The notes: generated by a model not told the origin, from the letters alone. Positions 15,915-27,572 are shown, numbered from the stretch's first letter. The stretch: DNA of 64,000 bases from Rhodocyclaceae bacterium (GCA_030824115.1 JAVBYI010000020.1:62001-126000); one strand, 5' to 3'. A program made the numbers and translations.

Positions 15915-16445
15915 TCAGCGGCGCTTGCGCTGATGCCAACTGCGCACCAGCCAGTAGCGCCAGCCTACGCGAATCGCCACGTAACCCAGTACGGCAAACA
16001 CTGTCGCCAACAGCAACACGCCAACGATCAGCGGCCAGCCCAGTTGAACGAGCCAAGTGGCCAGCGCCAGCAGCGAATCGCCCGGATGACTGGCCGAGAA
16101 TTCCGGCGGGGCAATGAATGCGTTTTCTGCCCCTAGAATCAGGCTGCCGAGCCAGAAGGCAAAAACGTACAAGGGGATGAATGTGACCGGGTTGGTGTAG
16201 AGCGTGGTGAATATCGCCAGCGGCAGGTTGATGCGAAAAATCACGGCACAAAGCGCCGCGCTGACCATCTGGAACGGCGGCGGAAACAGACCTGTAAACA
16301 GGCCGACCGCCACCGCGCCGGCGGCCGAGCGGCGGTTCAGGTGCCACAGGCGCGGGTGCAGGAGGGTGTTACGAAACGGGGCCAGCATGCGATTCTCATG
16401 GATCGCGGCGTGGTCGGGTAGGTATTTGCGGAGCCAATGGCGCAT
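15915..16445 (-). CDS. DUF2062 family membrane protein
   Basis: A 176-residue inner-membrane protein with about three hydrophobic segments (AAGAVAVGLFTGLFPPPFQM; VTFIPLYVFAFWLGSLIL; PLIVGVLLLATVFAVLGYVA). The GLFxGxxP and TNPVTxxPLY features are diagnostic of DUF2062, of unknown function and often found beside comEC in Betaproteobacteria, as here. It is divergent from comEC, and their 5' ends nearly touch. Confidence 0.85.
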   Translation of the reverse strand: MRHWLRKYLPDHAAIHENRMLAPFRNTLLHPRLWHLNRRSAAGAVAVGLFTGLFPPPFQMVSAALCAVIFRINLPLAIFTTLYTNPVTFIPLYVFAFWLGSLILGAENAFIAPPEFSASHPGDSLLALATWLVQLGWPLIVGVLLLATVFAVLGYVAIRVGWRYWLVRSWHQRKRR

Positions 16446-16460
16446 GGGGGCATTTTAGGC

Positions 16461-18755
16461 ATGCCGTGGGGAGCGCTGGCGTTTGCGCTGGGCGTGTGGC
16501 TGCTTCAGCAGACTGCCGTCCTGCCAGCGCCGACTTTTCTGATGGCGGGCGGCGTGGCCGGCTTGCTGTTGGTATTGCAACGGCGTTATCGCGGGCTGAT
16601 TCTGGTCGGATCTTGCTTGCTCGGTTTTGGCTGGGCGGGCGGTTTTGCTCATTGGCGTATGAGCGATGCCTTGCCGGTTGAGTGGGAGGGGCGCGATGTC
16701 GAGGTGGTTGGCGTGGTGACCGACCTGCCACAGCGCTTTGAAAGAGGCGTGCGCTTTACGTTTGCGGTGGAACAGGCTGAGGGGCTGGTGCCGAAGCGCA
16801 TTGCGCTCTCGTGGTATCGCCACATCGAGCCGGAGATTGAAGAGGAGGGCGATGAGGAGTCGGCGCCGAGTGCTCTTCCCCTGCCGCGAGCCGGCGAGCG
16901 CTGGCGTTTCCTGGTGCGCCTGAAACGGCCGCACGGCAATCTCAATCCGCATGGTTTCGACTACGAAGGCTGGTTGCTGGAACGCGGCATCCGCGCGACG
17001 GGTTACGTCAGAAAGTCGGTGCTGACAGGACGGCTTGCGGAGGCGACGTATAGCGTCGGGGCGTTGCGTGAATCCATCCGTTCGCGCATGTTGCGTGCCT
17101 TGCCGGATCATCCCTACGCCGGCGTGCTGGTGGCGCTGGCGATTGGCGACCAGCAGGCGATTGCCCCCGAGTTGTGGCGGCTGTTCGCGGCAACGGGGAT
17201 TACGCACTTGATGTCGATCTCGGGGCTGCATGTGACGATGATCGGCGGCCTGCTGGCCTTGCTGGTGGGCTGGGGCTGGCGTCGTTCGGTGCGATTGCCG
17301 CTGATCTGGCCCGCGCAGAAGGCCGCTGCGGTTGCCGGTCTGCTTGGGGCGGCGGCGTATGCGCTGCTGGCCGGCTTTGGCGTTCCAGCGCAGCGCACCT
17401 TGTTCATGCTGGCGATTGTCGTGGCTGCCATGCTCTCCGGCCGAGCGCTGACAGCTGCGCAGATTCTCGGAACCGCACTGGTGGCCGTACTGTTGGTCGA
17501 TCCATGGGCGGTGCTGGCGGCGGGATTCTGGCTGTCGTTCGCGGCAGTGGCTTTCCTGTTCAGCATTGCCTCGGGGCGGGCGGCGCGCCACTGGGTGCTC
17601 GAATGGCTGCGTGCGCAATGGGCGATTACGCTTGGCCTGATCCCTGTGCTGCTGGCTATGTTCCAGCAGTTTTCGCTGGTGTCGCCCGTGGCCAACGCGC
17701 TGGCGATTCCAGTGATCAGCCTGCTGGTGACGCCGCTGGTGCTACTGGGCAGTGTGCCGGGGTTTGCGTGGTTGCTGGGGGTTGCGCATGCCGTGCTGGA
17801 TGGCTTGATGATGTTTTTGGTCTGGTTGGCCGGCTTGCCCGGTGCGCTCTGGCAGCAGCACGCCCCGCCGCCGTGGAGCGTGCCGCTGGCGGTGCTGGGG
17901 GCGCTGTGGCTGTTGCTGCCGCGCGGTTTTCCGGCGCGCTGGCTGGGCGTGGCGCTCTTTCTGCCGCTGTTCTTCATTTTCCCCGAGCGGCCGGGGGCGG
18001 GCGAGTTGTCTCTCAGCGTGCTTGATGTGGGGCAGGGGCAGGCCATTCATGTGCAGACGGCCACGCACGATCTGTTCTACGACACCGGGCCGGAACTGGG
18101 CGGCACGGATGCGGGTGCGCGCCACGTACTGCCTTACCTGCGGTCGATCGGCGTGCGCCAGCTTGATACGCTGGTGATCAGCCATGCCGACAAGGATCAC
18201 GCGGGCGGTATGGACGCGGTACTGGCCGGGCTGCCGGTTGCTGATCTGGTTGGCTCTGTTCCGAAAAGTCGGCGCTGCGAGGACGGCATGAGTTGGACAT
18301 GGGATAACGTCAAGTTTCAATTCCTGCATCCAGTCGCTGCCGATTATGAACGCAGGCGTACCACCAACGCCATGAGCTGTGTGCTGCTGATTGAATCCCC
18401 ACATGGTCGGCTGTTGATTCCGGGCGATATCGAGGGCGCGGCCGAAGCGGCGTTGCTGGCGCGCCACGCGACCGCGTTGCAGGCGGACATCCTGATCGCT
18501 CCGCATCATGGCGGCCGCAAAACTGCCTCTGCCGATTTTGTGATGGCGGTGGGCGCCCGCGAGGTAATCTTCCCCGTCGGCTATCGCAACCGCTTTGGTC
18601 ATCCGCTGCCGGTGGTGGCGGAGCGCTTTGCCGCCAGCGGGGCGCGGCTGCATCGAACCGACCAGACGGGAGCGGTTCGTGTCCGCTTGCGGGAGGGGAT
18701 GGTTGATATTGTCCATGAGCGCCAGCGCCGGACGCGTTACTGGCATATGCACTGA
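16461..18755 (+). CDS. comEC: DNA internalization channel protein ComEC/Rec2
   Basis: A protein of 764 residues (772 if the in-frame ATG at 16437 is used) that carries single-stranded DNA across the inner membrane during natural transformation. In order: N-terminal helices with DUF4131, the competence domain (GDQQAIAPELWRLFAATGI; HLMSISGLHVTMI) with many membrane helices, and a C-terminal metallo-beta-lactamase-like domain (LDVGQGQAIHV, ISHADKDHAGG, IAPHHGGRKT). ATG 16461 starts the first helix directly. Three copies of the dispersed motif lie in the gene, at residues about 19, 185 and 603, more than in any other gene here. Confidence 0.93.
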   Translation: MPWGALAFALGVWLLQQTAVLPAPTFLMAGGVAGLLLVLQRRYRGLILVGSCLLGFGWAGGFAHWRMSDALPVEWEGRDVEVVGVVTDLPQRFERGVRFTFAVEQAEGLVPKRIALSWYRHIEPEIEEEGDEESAPSALPLPRAGERWRFLVRLKRPHGNLNPHGFDYEGWLLERGIRATGYVRKSVLTGRLAEATYSVGALRESIRSRMLRALPDHPYAGVLVALAIGDQQAIAPELWRLFAATGITHLMSISGLHVTMIGGLLALLVGWGWRRSVRLPLIWPAQKAAAVAGLLGAAAYALLAGFGVPAQRTLFMLAIVVAAMLSGRALTAAQILGTALVAVLLVDPWAVLAAGFWLSFAAVAFLFSIASGRAARHWVLEWLRAQWAITLGLIPVLLAMFQQFSLVSPVANALAIPVISLLVTPLVLLGSVPGFAWLLGVAHAVLDGLMMFLVWLAGLPGALWQQHAPPPWSVPLAVLGALWLLLPRGFPARWLGVALFLPLFFIFPERPGAGELSLSVLDVGQGQAIHVQTATHDLFYDTGPELGGTDAGARHVLPYLRSIGVRQLDTLVISHADKDHAGGMDAVLAGLPVADLVGSVPKSRRCEDGMSWTWDNVKFQFLHPVAADYERRRTTNAMSCVLLIESPHGRLLIPGDIEGAAEAALLARHATALQADILIAPHHGGRKTASADFVMAVGAREVIFPVGYRNRFGHPLPVVAERFAASGARLHRTDQTGAVRVRLREGMVDIVHERQRRTRYWHMH
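16515..16534 (-). repeat. Dispersed 20-bp motif, copy 7
   Basis: On the minus strand GTCGGCGCTGGCAGGACGGC preceded by GAAAA. In comEC it is read from the other strand as TAVLPAPTF, at the end of the first membrane helix. Confidence 0.93.
17015..17034 (+). repeat. Dispersed 20-bp motif, copy 8 (degenerate)
   Basis: GTCGGTGCTGACAGGACGGC preceded by GAAA, with two changes in the core. In comEC it codes for KSVLTGRL, a different reading frame from most other copies. Confidence 0.75.
18268..18287 (+). repeat. Dispersed 20-bp motif, copy 9 (degenerate)
   Basis: GTCGGCGCTGCGAGGACGGC preceded by GAAAA. In comEC it codes for KSRRCEDG, in the metallo-beta-lactamase-like domain. Confidence 0.82.
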
Positions 18756-18830
18756 AAAAATGTTGCACTGCGTAGTTTCACGGATGGCTTGTCCCGGTAT
18801 CCTTCCTCATCATCTTAGGCATAAGGGTGC

Positions 18831-21437
<2,607 letters not shown>

Positions 21438-21492
21438 TTGCACCAAAGTGTTATAAACGCGACATTAGGGAAATATATAAGTACATAAGCAT

Positions 21493-22398
21493 ATGGCTGA
21501 CGCAAACGGAACCCCTCAACTGTTGGTCGTTGAGGACGAGGCGATCCTTCTCGATATCCTTGTCGAGACGCTGACCGAGAATGGCTATGCCGTCCAGGTG
21601 GCCGAGACCGGTGCAGCCGCTGCGCGCCTGCTCGAAACACATGCCAGGACGCTCGATGCGATCCTGCTCGACCGGCTGCTGCCCGACATGGACAGCCTTG
21701 GGCTGATTCCCCAGATCAAGCATAATCCGGCGCTTGCCCATGTACCGGTCATCATCCAGACCTCGTTGACCAGTCCCGAGGACGTGGCAGCCGGCCTCAA
21801 TGCCGGTGCCTACTATTACCTTACCAAGCCGTTTCCGCCTGAGACGCTGCTCTCGATTGTGCGTGCCGCCGTGCGCGATCGCCTCGCCTATCTCGACTTG
21901 CAGGGGCGTATTCGTCATGCCGAAGGCATCATGCGGCATCTGGTGCGCGGCGAATTCAGTTTCCGTACCCAATCCGAGGCACGGGATCTGGCGGCACTGG
22001 TCGCCCATGCCGCGCCGGACCCTACGCGCGTCGTGCTGGGCCTGACGGAACTGATGCTGAACGCGGTTGAGCATGGCAACCTGGCGATTACCTACGAAGA
22101 AAAGTCCCGCCTGATTGCCGCCGATGCGCTGACCGACGAAGTGGAAAAGCGCTTGGCCGATGGTCCTTACAGCGGCCGTTCGGCGCGGCTGTTGCTGACA
22201 CGCTCGAATGAAGCGGTCGAGTTTGTTGTGCAGGACGAAGGGGGTGGCTTCAACTGGATTCCCTTCCTCGAAATGGCGCCGGATCGCGCCTTTGATACGC
22301 ACGGTCGCGGCATCGCCATGTCGCGCTTGCTGAGTTTCGATCACATCGAATACCGCGGACAGGGCAATGAGGTCGTTTGCCGCGTCCAGCTTAACTGA
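21493..22398 (+). CDS. Response regulator with C-terminal anti-sigma-type ATPase domain
   Basis: A 301-residue protein. Residues 8-125 are a receiver: acidic pair VVEDE, phospho-acceptor Asp in AILLDRLLPDMD, Thr/Ser in IQTSLTSP and Lys in YLTKPFPPE. Residues about 165-300 are a HATPase_c_2 domain of the RsbW/SpoIIAB type with GLTELMLNAVEHGN (N box), DEGGGFNW and HGRGIAMSR. Such outputs usually control partner-switching or act as small kinases. The start lies 55 bases after the hybrid kinase in an AT-rich stretch that may hold a promoter. Confidence 0.88.
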   Translation: MADANGTPQLLVVEDEAILLDILVETLTENGYAVQVAETGAAAARLLETHARTLDAILLDRLLPDMDSLGLIPQIKHNPALAHVPVIIQTSLTSPEDVAAGLNAGAYYYLTKPFPPETLLSIVRAAVRDRLAYLDLQGRIRHAEGIMRHLVRGEFSFRTQSEARDLAALVAHAAPDPTRVVLGLTELMLNAVEHGNLAITYEEKSRLIAADALTDEVEKRLADGPYSGRSARLLLTRSNEAVEFVVQDEGGGFNWIPFLEMAPDRAFDTHGRGIAMSRLLSFDHIEYRGQGNEVVCRVQLN

Positions 22399-22404
22399 GT
22401 TTTT

Positions 22405-23298
22405 ATGACCATGACTCGACTGGAGCCGCGTCACGGCAGGGTGCAGTGTCTTAGTCCCGCCGGTTTTCACCGTATGGCCTACGTCGAGTGGGGTGATCCC
22501 GCCAATCCGCGTGTGCTGGTGTGTGTGCATGGCCTGACGCGTTGTGGCCGCGACTTTGATTTTCTGGCGCAATCGCTGGCGGATCGTTATCGTGTGGTGT
22601 GCCCGGATGTCGTGGGCCGGGGCTTGAGCGACTGGCTGCGCGATCCGAGCCATTATGCGATTCCACAATACGCGGCCGACATGGTGACGCTGCTGGCGCG
22701 CCTGAACGTCGAATCGGTCGATTGGCTGGGCACCTCGATGGGCGGCATGATCGGCATGGCGCTGGCGGCGCAGCCGGAATCTCCCATTCGTCACCTGATC
22801 CTCAACGATGTCGGCCCAGTGATCGCTGCGGCTGCGTTAGCGCGTATCGGCGAATATCTGGCCACACCGCCGAGCTTTGCCTCGCTGGAGCAGGCTGAAG
22901 CTTATATTCGTTTCATCGCGGCACCCTTCGGCCGTCTCAATGATGCGCAATGGCGTCACCTGACCGAGAATGTCGTCAAGGTCGGGCCGGCGGGGGCGGT
23001 TGCCCTGCGCTACGATCCCGGCATCGCGGCACCCTTTAATGCCGCCATGGCGGCGCAGGGGGAGACAGACGGGAAACTGAGAGATATCGAGTTGTGGCCG
23101 CTCTACGATGCGATTCGCTGTCCCACACTGGTGATTCGTGGCGAAACCTCGGATCTCCTGTCGCGCGCAACTGCCGCGCAGATGGCTGGCCGTGGCCCTT
23201 GTGCACAGACGGTGGAAGCACCCGGTGTGGGGCACGCGCCGATGTTCCTTGATGACGCCCAAGTCGCCATCGTCAAGAACTTCTTGCCGGTCGCCTGA
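22405..23298 (+). CDS. Alpha/beta hydrolase
   Basis: A 297-residue alpha/beta-hydrolase-fold protein without signal peptide. The oxyanion segment CVHGLTRCGRDF, nucleophile elbow GTSMGG (Ser near 112), acid in RGETSDLL and histidine in GVGHAPMF form a complete triad. The substrate cannot be inferred. The start follows the receiver-ATPase stop by only 6 bases, so the hydrolase belongs to the signalling operon and could make or remove a small signal; this is inference. Confidence 0.85.
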   Translation: MTMTRLEPRHGRVQCLSPAGFHRMAYVEWGDPANPRVLVCVHGLTRCGRDFDFLAQSLADRYRVVCPDVVGRGLSDWLRDPSHYAIPQYAADMVTLLARLNVESVDWLGTSMGGMIGMALAAQPESPIRHLILNDVGPVIAAAALARIGEYLATPPSFASLEQAEAYIRFIAAPFGRLNDAQWRHLTENVVKVGPAGAVALRYDPGIAAPFNAAMAAQGETDGKLRDIELWPLYDAIRCPTLVIRGETSDLLSRATAAQMAGRGPCAQTVEAPGVGHAPMFLDDAQVAIVKNFLPVA

Positions 23299-23328
23299 CG
23301 TCGTAAGGATCAAAGCCGGAGGGAAGCG

Positions 23329-24471
23329 ATGCGTGTCCAGCAAGTCGTCCTGAAGTCTCCGCAGCTTGCACCGGGTGTCTTGTCTCCGCTGGCAGATGGA
23401 CAGCCCAATCTGGTCACCGTGTTTGCTTCGGTTGACTACTTTGCGGACGAGGCTTTCCAGACAGTCCTGCGCCGGACATTTCCGTCTGCTGTCCTGATCG
23501 GTTGTTCGACGGCCGGCGAGATCAGTGCCGACGGTGTAACCGATAGCACCTGCATTGTTACGGCAGCGTGTCTCGAAAAGACCCGGATCAAGTCGGCGGT
23601 GACGACGCTTAAGGGCATGGATGACTCACAGGCTGCAGGCGCGCGTATCGGTGAAGCGCTGGCTGCGCCGGGTCTGAAGGCTGTCCTGGTGTTTGGCCCG
23701 GGGGTTGAGATCAATGGCAGTGCGCTGGTGGAAGGGATTGCCGGCAAGGTGGGCGACACGGTGCCGATCACGGGTGGGCTGGCAGGCGATGGCGGGGCAT
23801 TTACACGTACCTTTACCTTGGGCCCCGATGGGGTTGGTGACCGCACGGTGGTGGCGATTGGTCTGAGTGGCGATGCACTGCGCTTTGGCCATGGTTCCTT
23901 CGGTGGTTGGGAGCCTTTCGGTCCGGCCCGCAAAGTGACCAAGGCGGTTGGCAATGTGCTCTATGAACTGGATGGCGAACCGGCGCTGGAAATCTATAAA
24001 CGCTATCTGGGCGATCTGGCGGCGGATCTACCGGCTTCCGGCCTGTTGTTTCCGTTCGCGATGCTCGGCGATGATCACAGTGCTGTGGGCTTGATTCGTA
24101 CCATTCTTGGTATTGACGAAACTGCCGGCAGCTTGACCCTGGCCGGTGCGATTGATCCGAAAGGCTATCTGAAGCTGATGCACGCCAGTACCGATAGCCT
24201 GGTCAACGGTGCCGAGGCCGCTGCCGAGGCCGCCGCTGCCATGATGCGCGAAGAGGGAATGAGTTTGGCCATCCTCGTCAGCTGCGTGGGGCGCAAACTG
24301 GTGATGGGCGGACGCGTAGATGACGAGGTCGAGGCCGTGGCGGATGTGCTGGGCAACGGGACTGTGCTGACCGGGTTTTATTCCTATGGCGAGATCAGTC
24401 CCTTTACGCCGGGTAGTGTCTGTCAGTTGCACAACCAGACGATGACGATCACCTGCATTGGCGAACAGTAG
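23329..24471 (+). CDS. FIST domain signal-transduction protein
   Basis: A 380-residue soluble protein made of FIST_N (residues about 25-215, with IGCSTAGEI, ITGGLAGDG and LSGDALRFGHGSFGGWEPFGP) and FIST_C (about 220-365, with LDGEPALEIYKRYLG, SCVGRKLVMG and VLTGFYSYGEISPF). FIST proteins are thought to sense small ligands such as amino acids and usually occur beside kinases or chemotaxis genes. Here FIST is the fourth gene of a unit with a hybrid kinase, a receiver-ATPase and a hydrolase, 30 bases behind the hydrolase. Confidence 0.9.
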   Translation: MRVQQVVLKSPQLAPGVLSPLADGQPNLVTVFASVDYFADEAFQTVLRRTFPSAVLIGCSTAGEISADGVTDSTCIVTAACLEKTRIKSAVTTLKGMDDSQAAGARIGEALAAPGLKAVLVFGPGVEINGSALVEGIAGKVGDTVPITGGLAGDGGAFTRTFTLGPDGVGDRTVVAIGLSGDALRFGHGSFGGWEPFGPARKVTKAVGNVLYELDGEPALEIYKRYLGDLAADLPASGLLFPFAMLGDDHSAVGLIRTILGIDETAGSLTLAGAIDPKGYLKLMHASTDSLVNGAEAAAEAAAAMMREEGMSLAILVSCVGRKLVMGGRVDDEVEAVADVLGNGTVLTGFYSYGEISPFTPGSVCQLHNQTMTITCIGEQ

Positions 24472-24485
24472 GCAGGCAACAATGT

Positions 24486-24505
24486 GCCGTCCCGCCAGCC
24501 CCGAC
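24486..24505 (-). repeat. Dispersed 20-bp motif, copy 11 (1 mismatch)
   Basis: On the minus strand GTCGGGGCTGGCGGGACGGC preceded by CAAAA. Intergenic, covering the place where the -35 element of the SRP RNA promoter would be. Confidence 0.92.
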
Positions 24506-24513
24506 TTTTGAAC

Positions 24514-24519
24514 TAGAAT
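24514..24519 (+). promoter_or_regulatory. -10 element of the SRP RNA promoter
   Basis: TAGAAT lies about 7-10 bases before the predicted 5' end of the RNA. The -35 region (about 24491-24496) is filled by the dispersed motif and has no TTGACA-like sequence. Confidence 0.5.
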
Positions 24520-24523
24520 GCGC

Positions 24524-24625
24524 CGTGGCGGGTCTCCCCGCATTGTGGAGTGGTGAATCTGGTCAGGGCCGGAAGGCAGCAGCCACAGCCGTTTTCCGCA
24601 AGTGCCGGGGGTCAGGCTCGCCACC
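24524..24625 (+). ncRNA. ffs: Signal recognition particle RNA (4.5S, small bacterial type)
   Basis: The conserved apical region GGTCAGGGCCGGAAGGCAGC, with AGCC following it, is the Ffh-binding domain IV with its GGAA tetraloop and asymmetric loop. The ends pair: GTGGCG at 24525-24530 with CGCCAC at 24619-24624. The length of about 100 bases is that of the small SRP RNA. The ends are estimated to within a few bases. Confidence 0.93.
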
Positions 24626-24742
24626 CTCCCCATTCTTTTCTGCCCATTGCGTTTTCACAATCGGTTACAAAGCCGATATCGCCTGCTTACATCTGCGGCG
24701 CCTAATCTCTCCTGCGTACCGATCATTCACAAGGAGAACATC

Positions 24743-25270
24743 ATGAAACGCAACCACACCATCATCGCCAGTCTGATTCTTGCCGCCGGTTTGAGCGGTG
24801 TTGCCATTGCTCAGGGGGGCGGCATGGGGCCGGGCAAGGGCGGTGGCTGTGACGGCATGGGTCCTGGCCGTCAGGTGAGTATGAAATTCGACCCGGCGGA
24901 ACGCGCCGGGCAGCGTCTCGATTATCTGAAATATCAGCTCAAGATCACGACAGAGCAGGAGCCGCTGTGGAATGCCTACACAGAGAAAATGAAACTGGAA
25001 GCCGGCAAGGGCATGAAGGCAATGCGCGACGCGGCGGATGACAAGTTGTCTGCGCCGGAGCGCATGACCAAGATGCAGTCCCTGATGGAAGAACGTCTTG
25101 CCGCGATGAAGGGCGTGCATGAGAGCTTCAGCCGTCTGTATGCCGTGCTGACGCTCGAGCAAAAGGCGATTGCCGATAAACAGGCGGCAATGATGGGGCA
25201 GGGGGGCAAGCATGGCCGCATGGGTAACCGTGGTCCCGGGGCTGGCCGTAATGCACCGACACAGGGTTGA
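24743..25270 (+). CDS. Periplasmic LTXXQ-motif (Spy/CpxP-like) protein
   Basis: A 175-residue secreted protein. A signal peptide (MKRNHTIIASLILAAGLSGVAIAQ) is followed by a Gly/Met-rich spacer and a helical domain with LKITTEQEPLW and LTLEQKAIADKQ, the two LTxxQ-type elements, as in Spy and CpxP envelope-stress chaperones. A Gly/Asn/Arg-rich tail ends the protein. AAGGAG at 24731-24736 fixes the start. It probably binds misfolded proteins or metals in the periplasm. It is a single gene with its own terminator. Confidence 0.85.
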   Translation: MKRNHTIIASLILAAGLSGVAIAQGGGMGPGKGGGCDGMGPGRQVSMKFDPAERAGQRLDYLKYQLKITTEQEPLWNAYTEKMKLEAGKGMKAMRDAADDKLSAPERMTKMQSLMEERLAAMKGVHESFSRLYAVLTLEQKAIADKQAAMMGQGGKHGRMGNRGPGAGRNAPTQG

Positions 25271-25292
25271 TTGACACACCGCCCGATAACGA

Positions 25293-25318
25293 CGGGCACC
25301 CTGCGGGGTGCCCGTTTT
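25293..25318 (+). terminator. Intrinsic terminator between the LTXXQ gene and dnaX
   Basis: Stem CGGGCACCC / GGGTGCCCG with loop TGCG at 25293-25314, followed by TTTTGCTTTG. Confidence 0.85.
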
Positions 25319-25337
25319 GCTTTGTTAGAATCGGTCC

Positions 25338-26930
25338 ATGTCCTATCTCGTTCTGGCCCGCAAGTGGCGCCCCAAGTCGTTCGACACGCTGGTCGGTCAG
25401 GAGCATGTCGTGCGTGCCTTGACGCACGCGCTTGAGCAGCAACGACTCCATCACGCTTACTTGTTCACCGGGACGCGCGGTGTGGGCAAGACGACCATCG
25501 CGCGCATCCTTGCCAAGGCCCTGAACTGTGAGCAGGGGATTACCCCGACGCCTTGCGGTGTCTGCAGCGCCTGCCAGGAAATCGATGCCGGCCGTTTCAT
25601 CGATTATGTCGAGATGGATGCGGCCTCGAACCGGGGTGTGGACGACATGGCGTCACTGCTGGAAAAAGCGGCCTACGCGCCGAACAGCGGTCGCTACAAG
25701 GTGTACATGATCGACGAAGTGCATCAGCTCTCCGGTCACGCCTTCAATGCGATGCTGAAGACGCTGGAAGAGCCGCCCGAGCATGTGAAGTTCATCCTCG
25801 CCACGACTGATCCGCAGAAGATCCCCGTGACGGTGCTGTCGCGCTGCCTGCAGTTCAACCTCAAGCAGATGCCGCCCGGCCATATCGTTGACCATCTGTC
25901 GCGCGTGCTGGAAGCCGAGGGCGTGGTTTTCGAACCGGCCGCGTTGCGCCATCTGGCCAAGGCAGCCGCCGGTTCGATGCGCGATGCGCTATCGCTGCTT
26001 GATCAGGCGATTGCCCACGGTGCCGGCCGCATCGAAGACGAAGGCGTGCGTACCATGCTCGGCACGGTGGGCGATGATCATCTCTACGCTGTCCTGGATG
26101 GTTTGGCGGCGGGCGACATCCACGCCATGCTGGCGGTGGCGAACACCATGGAGGCGCGCAGTCTCAGCTTCGATTCCGCGCTACAGGAACTGGCGACCTT
26201 GTTCCATCGCATTGCGCTGCTGCAGTTTGCGCCGCAGGCGATCCTTGATCAGGCTGAGTGCGAACGTCTTGCACCGTATGCCGAGCGCTTCGACGCCGAG
26301 TATTTGCAGCTGTGTTACCAGATCGTCATCCACGGCCGCGATGAACTGGCGCTGGCCCCCGATGAAGCGGCCGGCTTTACGATGACGCTGTTGCGTCTGC
26401 ATGCTTTCCGTCCGGGGGGCAATGAAAAGCCTGTTGCTGGTGCGTTAGCTCCGGTACGTACTGCGCCGGCCCCTGTTACGCCGGTTGCTACGGCTGCGCG
26501 GCCCGCGCCTGCCGTCCCGCCAGCGCCGACTTTTACCGCAGCCCCCGCTGCTTCAATCGATCCCGATGACTGGCACGGTCTGGTGGCCACGCTGCCATTG
26601 ACCGGCATGGTGCGCCAGTTGGCACAGCATTGCGAACTGGTCAGCCAGACTGACTACGCCATCATGCTGCGCATGGCGCCGGCCCACAAGCACCTGCAGG
26701 TGCATCAGGACAAACTGCGTGCCGAACTGGCAAAGCACTATGACCGGGCGCTGACGCTGGAAATCAAGCTGGACGTCCCTGCCGGCGAAACCCCCAAGGC
26801 ACGCGCCGACAGCGAAAAACGTGAGCGTCAGGATCGTGCCATTGCTGCCATCGAAAGCGATCCTTTTGTACGCGAGGCCTGCGATCTCTTTGACGCGAGC
26901 ATCGACGAATCCACCATCAAACCCCTCTGA
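25338..26930 (+). CDS. dnaX: DNA polymerase III subunit tau (and gamma)
   Basis: A 530-residue clamp-loader ATPase. AAA+ features: Walker [10 protein letters not shown], zinc cysteines CGVCSAC, Walker [22 protein letters not shown], sensor 1 ATTDPQKIP and the SRC motif LSRCLQF. Domain III ends near residue 365. An Ala/Pro linker follows, holding a perfect copy of the dispersed motif (AVPPAPTF near residue 392), then the tau C-terminal domain that contacts the polymerase. I did not see an obvious AAAAAAG slippery site for gamma. It is followed by ybaB after 11 bases. Confidence 0.95.
   Translation: MSYLVLARKWRPKSFDTLVGQEHVVRALTHALEQQRLHHAYLFTGTRGVGKTTIARILAKALNCEQGITPTPCGVCSACQEIDAGRFIDYVEMDAASNRGVDDMASLLEKAAYAPNSGRYKVYMIDEVHQLSGHAFNAMLKTLEEPPEHVKFILATTDPQKIPVTVLSRCLQFNLKQMPPGHIVDHLSRVLEAEGVVFEPAALRHLAKAAAGSMRDALSLLDQAIAHGAGRIEDEGVRTMLGTVGDDHLYAVLDGLAAGDIHAMLAVANTMEARSLSFDSALQELATLFHRIALLQFAPQAILDQAECERLAPYAERFDAEYLQLCYQIVIHGRDELALAPDEAAGFTMTLLRLHAFRPGGNEKPVAGALAPVRTAPAPVTPVATAARPAPAVPPAPTFTAAPAASIDPDDWHGLVATLPLTGMVRQLAQHCELVSQTDYAIMLRMAPAHKHLQVHQDKLRAELAKHYDRALTLEIKLDVPAGETPKARADSEKRERQDRAIAAIESDPFVREACDLFDASIDESTIKPL
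26511..26530 (-). repeat. Dispersed 20-bp motif, copy 12 (exact)
   Basis: On the minus strand GTCGGCGCTGGCGGGACGGC preceded by TAAAA. Read as AVPPAPTF in the Ala/Pro linker of DnaX. Confidence 0.95.
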
Positions 26931-26941
26931 GGAATCCCGAT

Positions 26942-27268
26942 ATGTTGAACAAAGGCGGCATCGCCAACCTGATGAAGCAGGCGCAGAAGATGCAGGAAAA
27001 CATGACCAAGGCCCAGGAAGAACTGGCCAATATTGAAGTCGAAGGCCAGTCCGGTGCCGGCGCCGTCAAGATCAGCATGACCTGCAAGCATGACGTGAAG
27101 CGCGTGACCATCGATCCCTCGGTGATGGATGACAAGGAAATGCTCGAAGACCTGATCGCCGCAGCGCTCAACGATGCCAACCGACGTGCCGAAGCGACCT
27201 CGCAGGAGCGCATGGGCGCGCTGACCGCTGGCCTGCCGTTGCCGCCGGGCATGAAGCTGCCGTTCTGA
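26942..27268 (+). CDS. YbaB/EbfC family nucleoid-associated protein
   Basis: A 108-residue protein beginning [21 protein letters not shown], with the typical [23 protein letters not shown] core and C-terminal [11 protein letters not shown]. Dimers bind DNA as nucleoid proteins. It follows dnaX directly, the usual position. The recR gene that normally comes next is absent here. Confidence 0.95.
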   Translation: MLNKGGIANLMKQAQKMQENMTKAQEELANIEVEGQSGAGAVKISMTCKHDVKRVTIDPSVMDDKEMLEDLIAAALNDANRRAEATSQERMGALTAGLPLPPGMKLPF

Positions 27269-27275
27269 GCGACGC

Positions 27276-27572
27276 ATGGTTCAAACAGGCAGCGAACCCG
27301 GTCTGCTGCAAAAACTGCTCGCACTGCTGGTCGGTGCGACGCTGCTGATTCTCGGCTTCATGTTCTCGGTTGTGGTGCTGGCCGTTGTGGCCGTCCTTGG
27401 CGTCATCGGTTTCGGCTATTTCTGGTGGAAAACGCGCGCCTTGCGCAAGGCCATGCGCGAGCGTTCTCCTGCAGCCGTATTCGATGAGGAAGCAGTCATT
27501 ATTGATGGCGAGGCTCGAGTCGTCGAAGGCGAACTGCTCATCGAGAGCAAAGAGGCGCCGATTCAGCGCTGA
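27276..27572 (+). CDS. Small membrane protein of unknown function
   Basis: A 98-residue protein. One long hydrophobic region at residues about 14-50 (LLALLVGATLLILGFMFSVV, then VLAVVAVLGVIGFGYFWW) can form two membrane helices; the rest is a charged cytoplasmic tail (AVFDEEAVIIDGEARVVEGELL). It starts 7 bases after ybaB and probably belongs to the dnaX-ybaB transcript. I do not recognise a named family. Confidence 0.7.
   Translation: MVQTGSEPGLLQKLLALLVGATLLILGFMFSVVVLAVVAVLGVIGFGYFWWKTRALRKAMRERSPAAVFDEEAVIIDGEARVVEGELLIESKEAPIQR

Noticed and set aside
25900-26520. Programmed frameshift site for the gamma form of DnaX
   Set aside because: No AAAAAAG-type slippery run with a following hairpin was seen at the domain III/IV border, so no frameshift is claimed.
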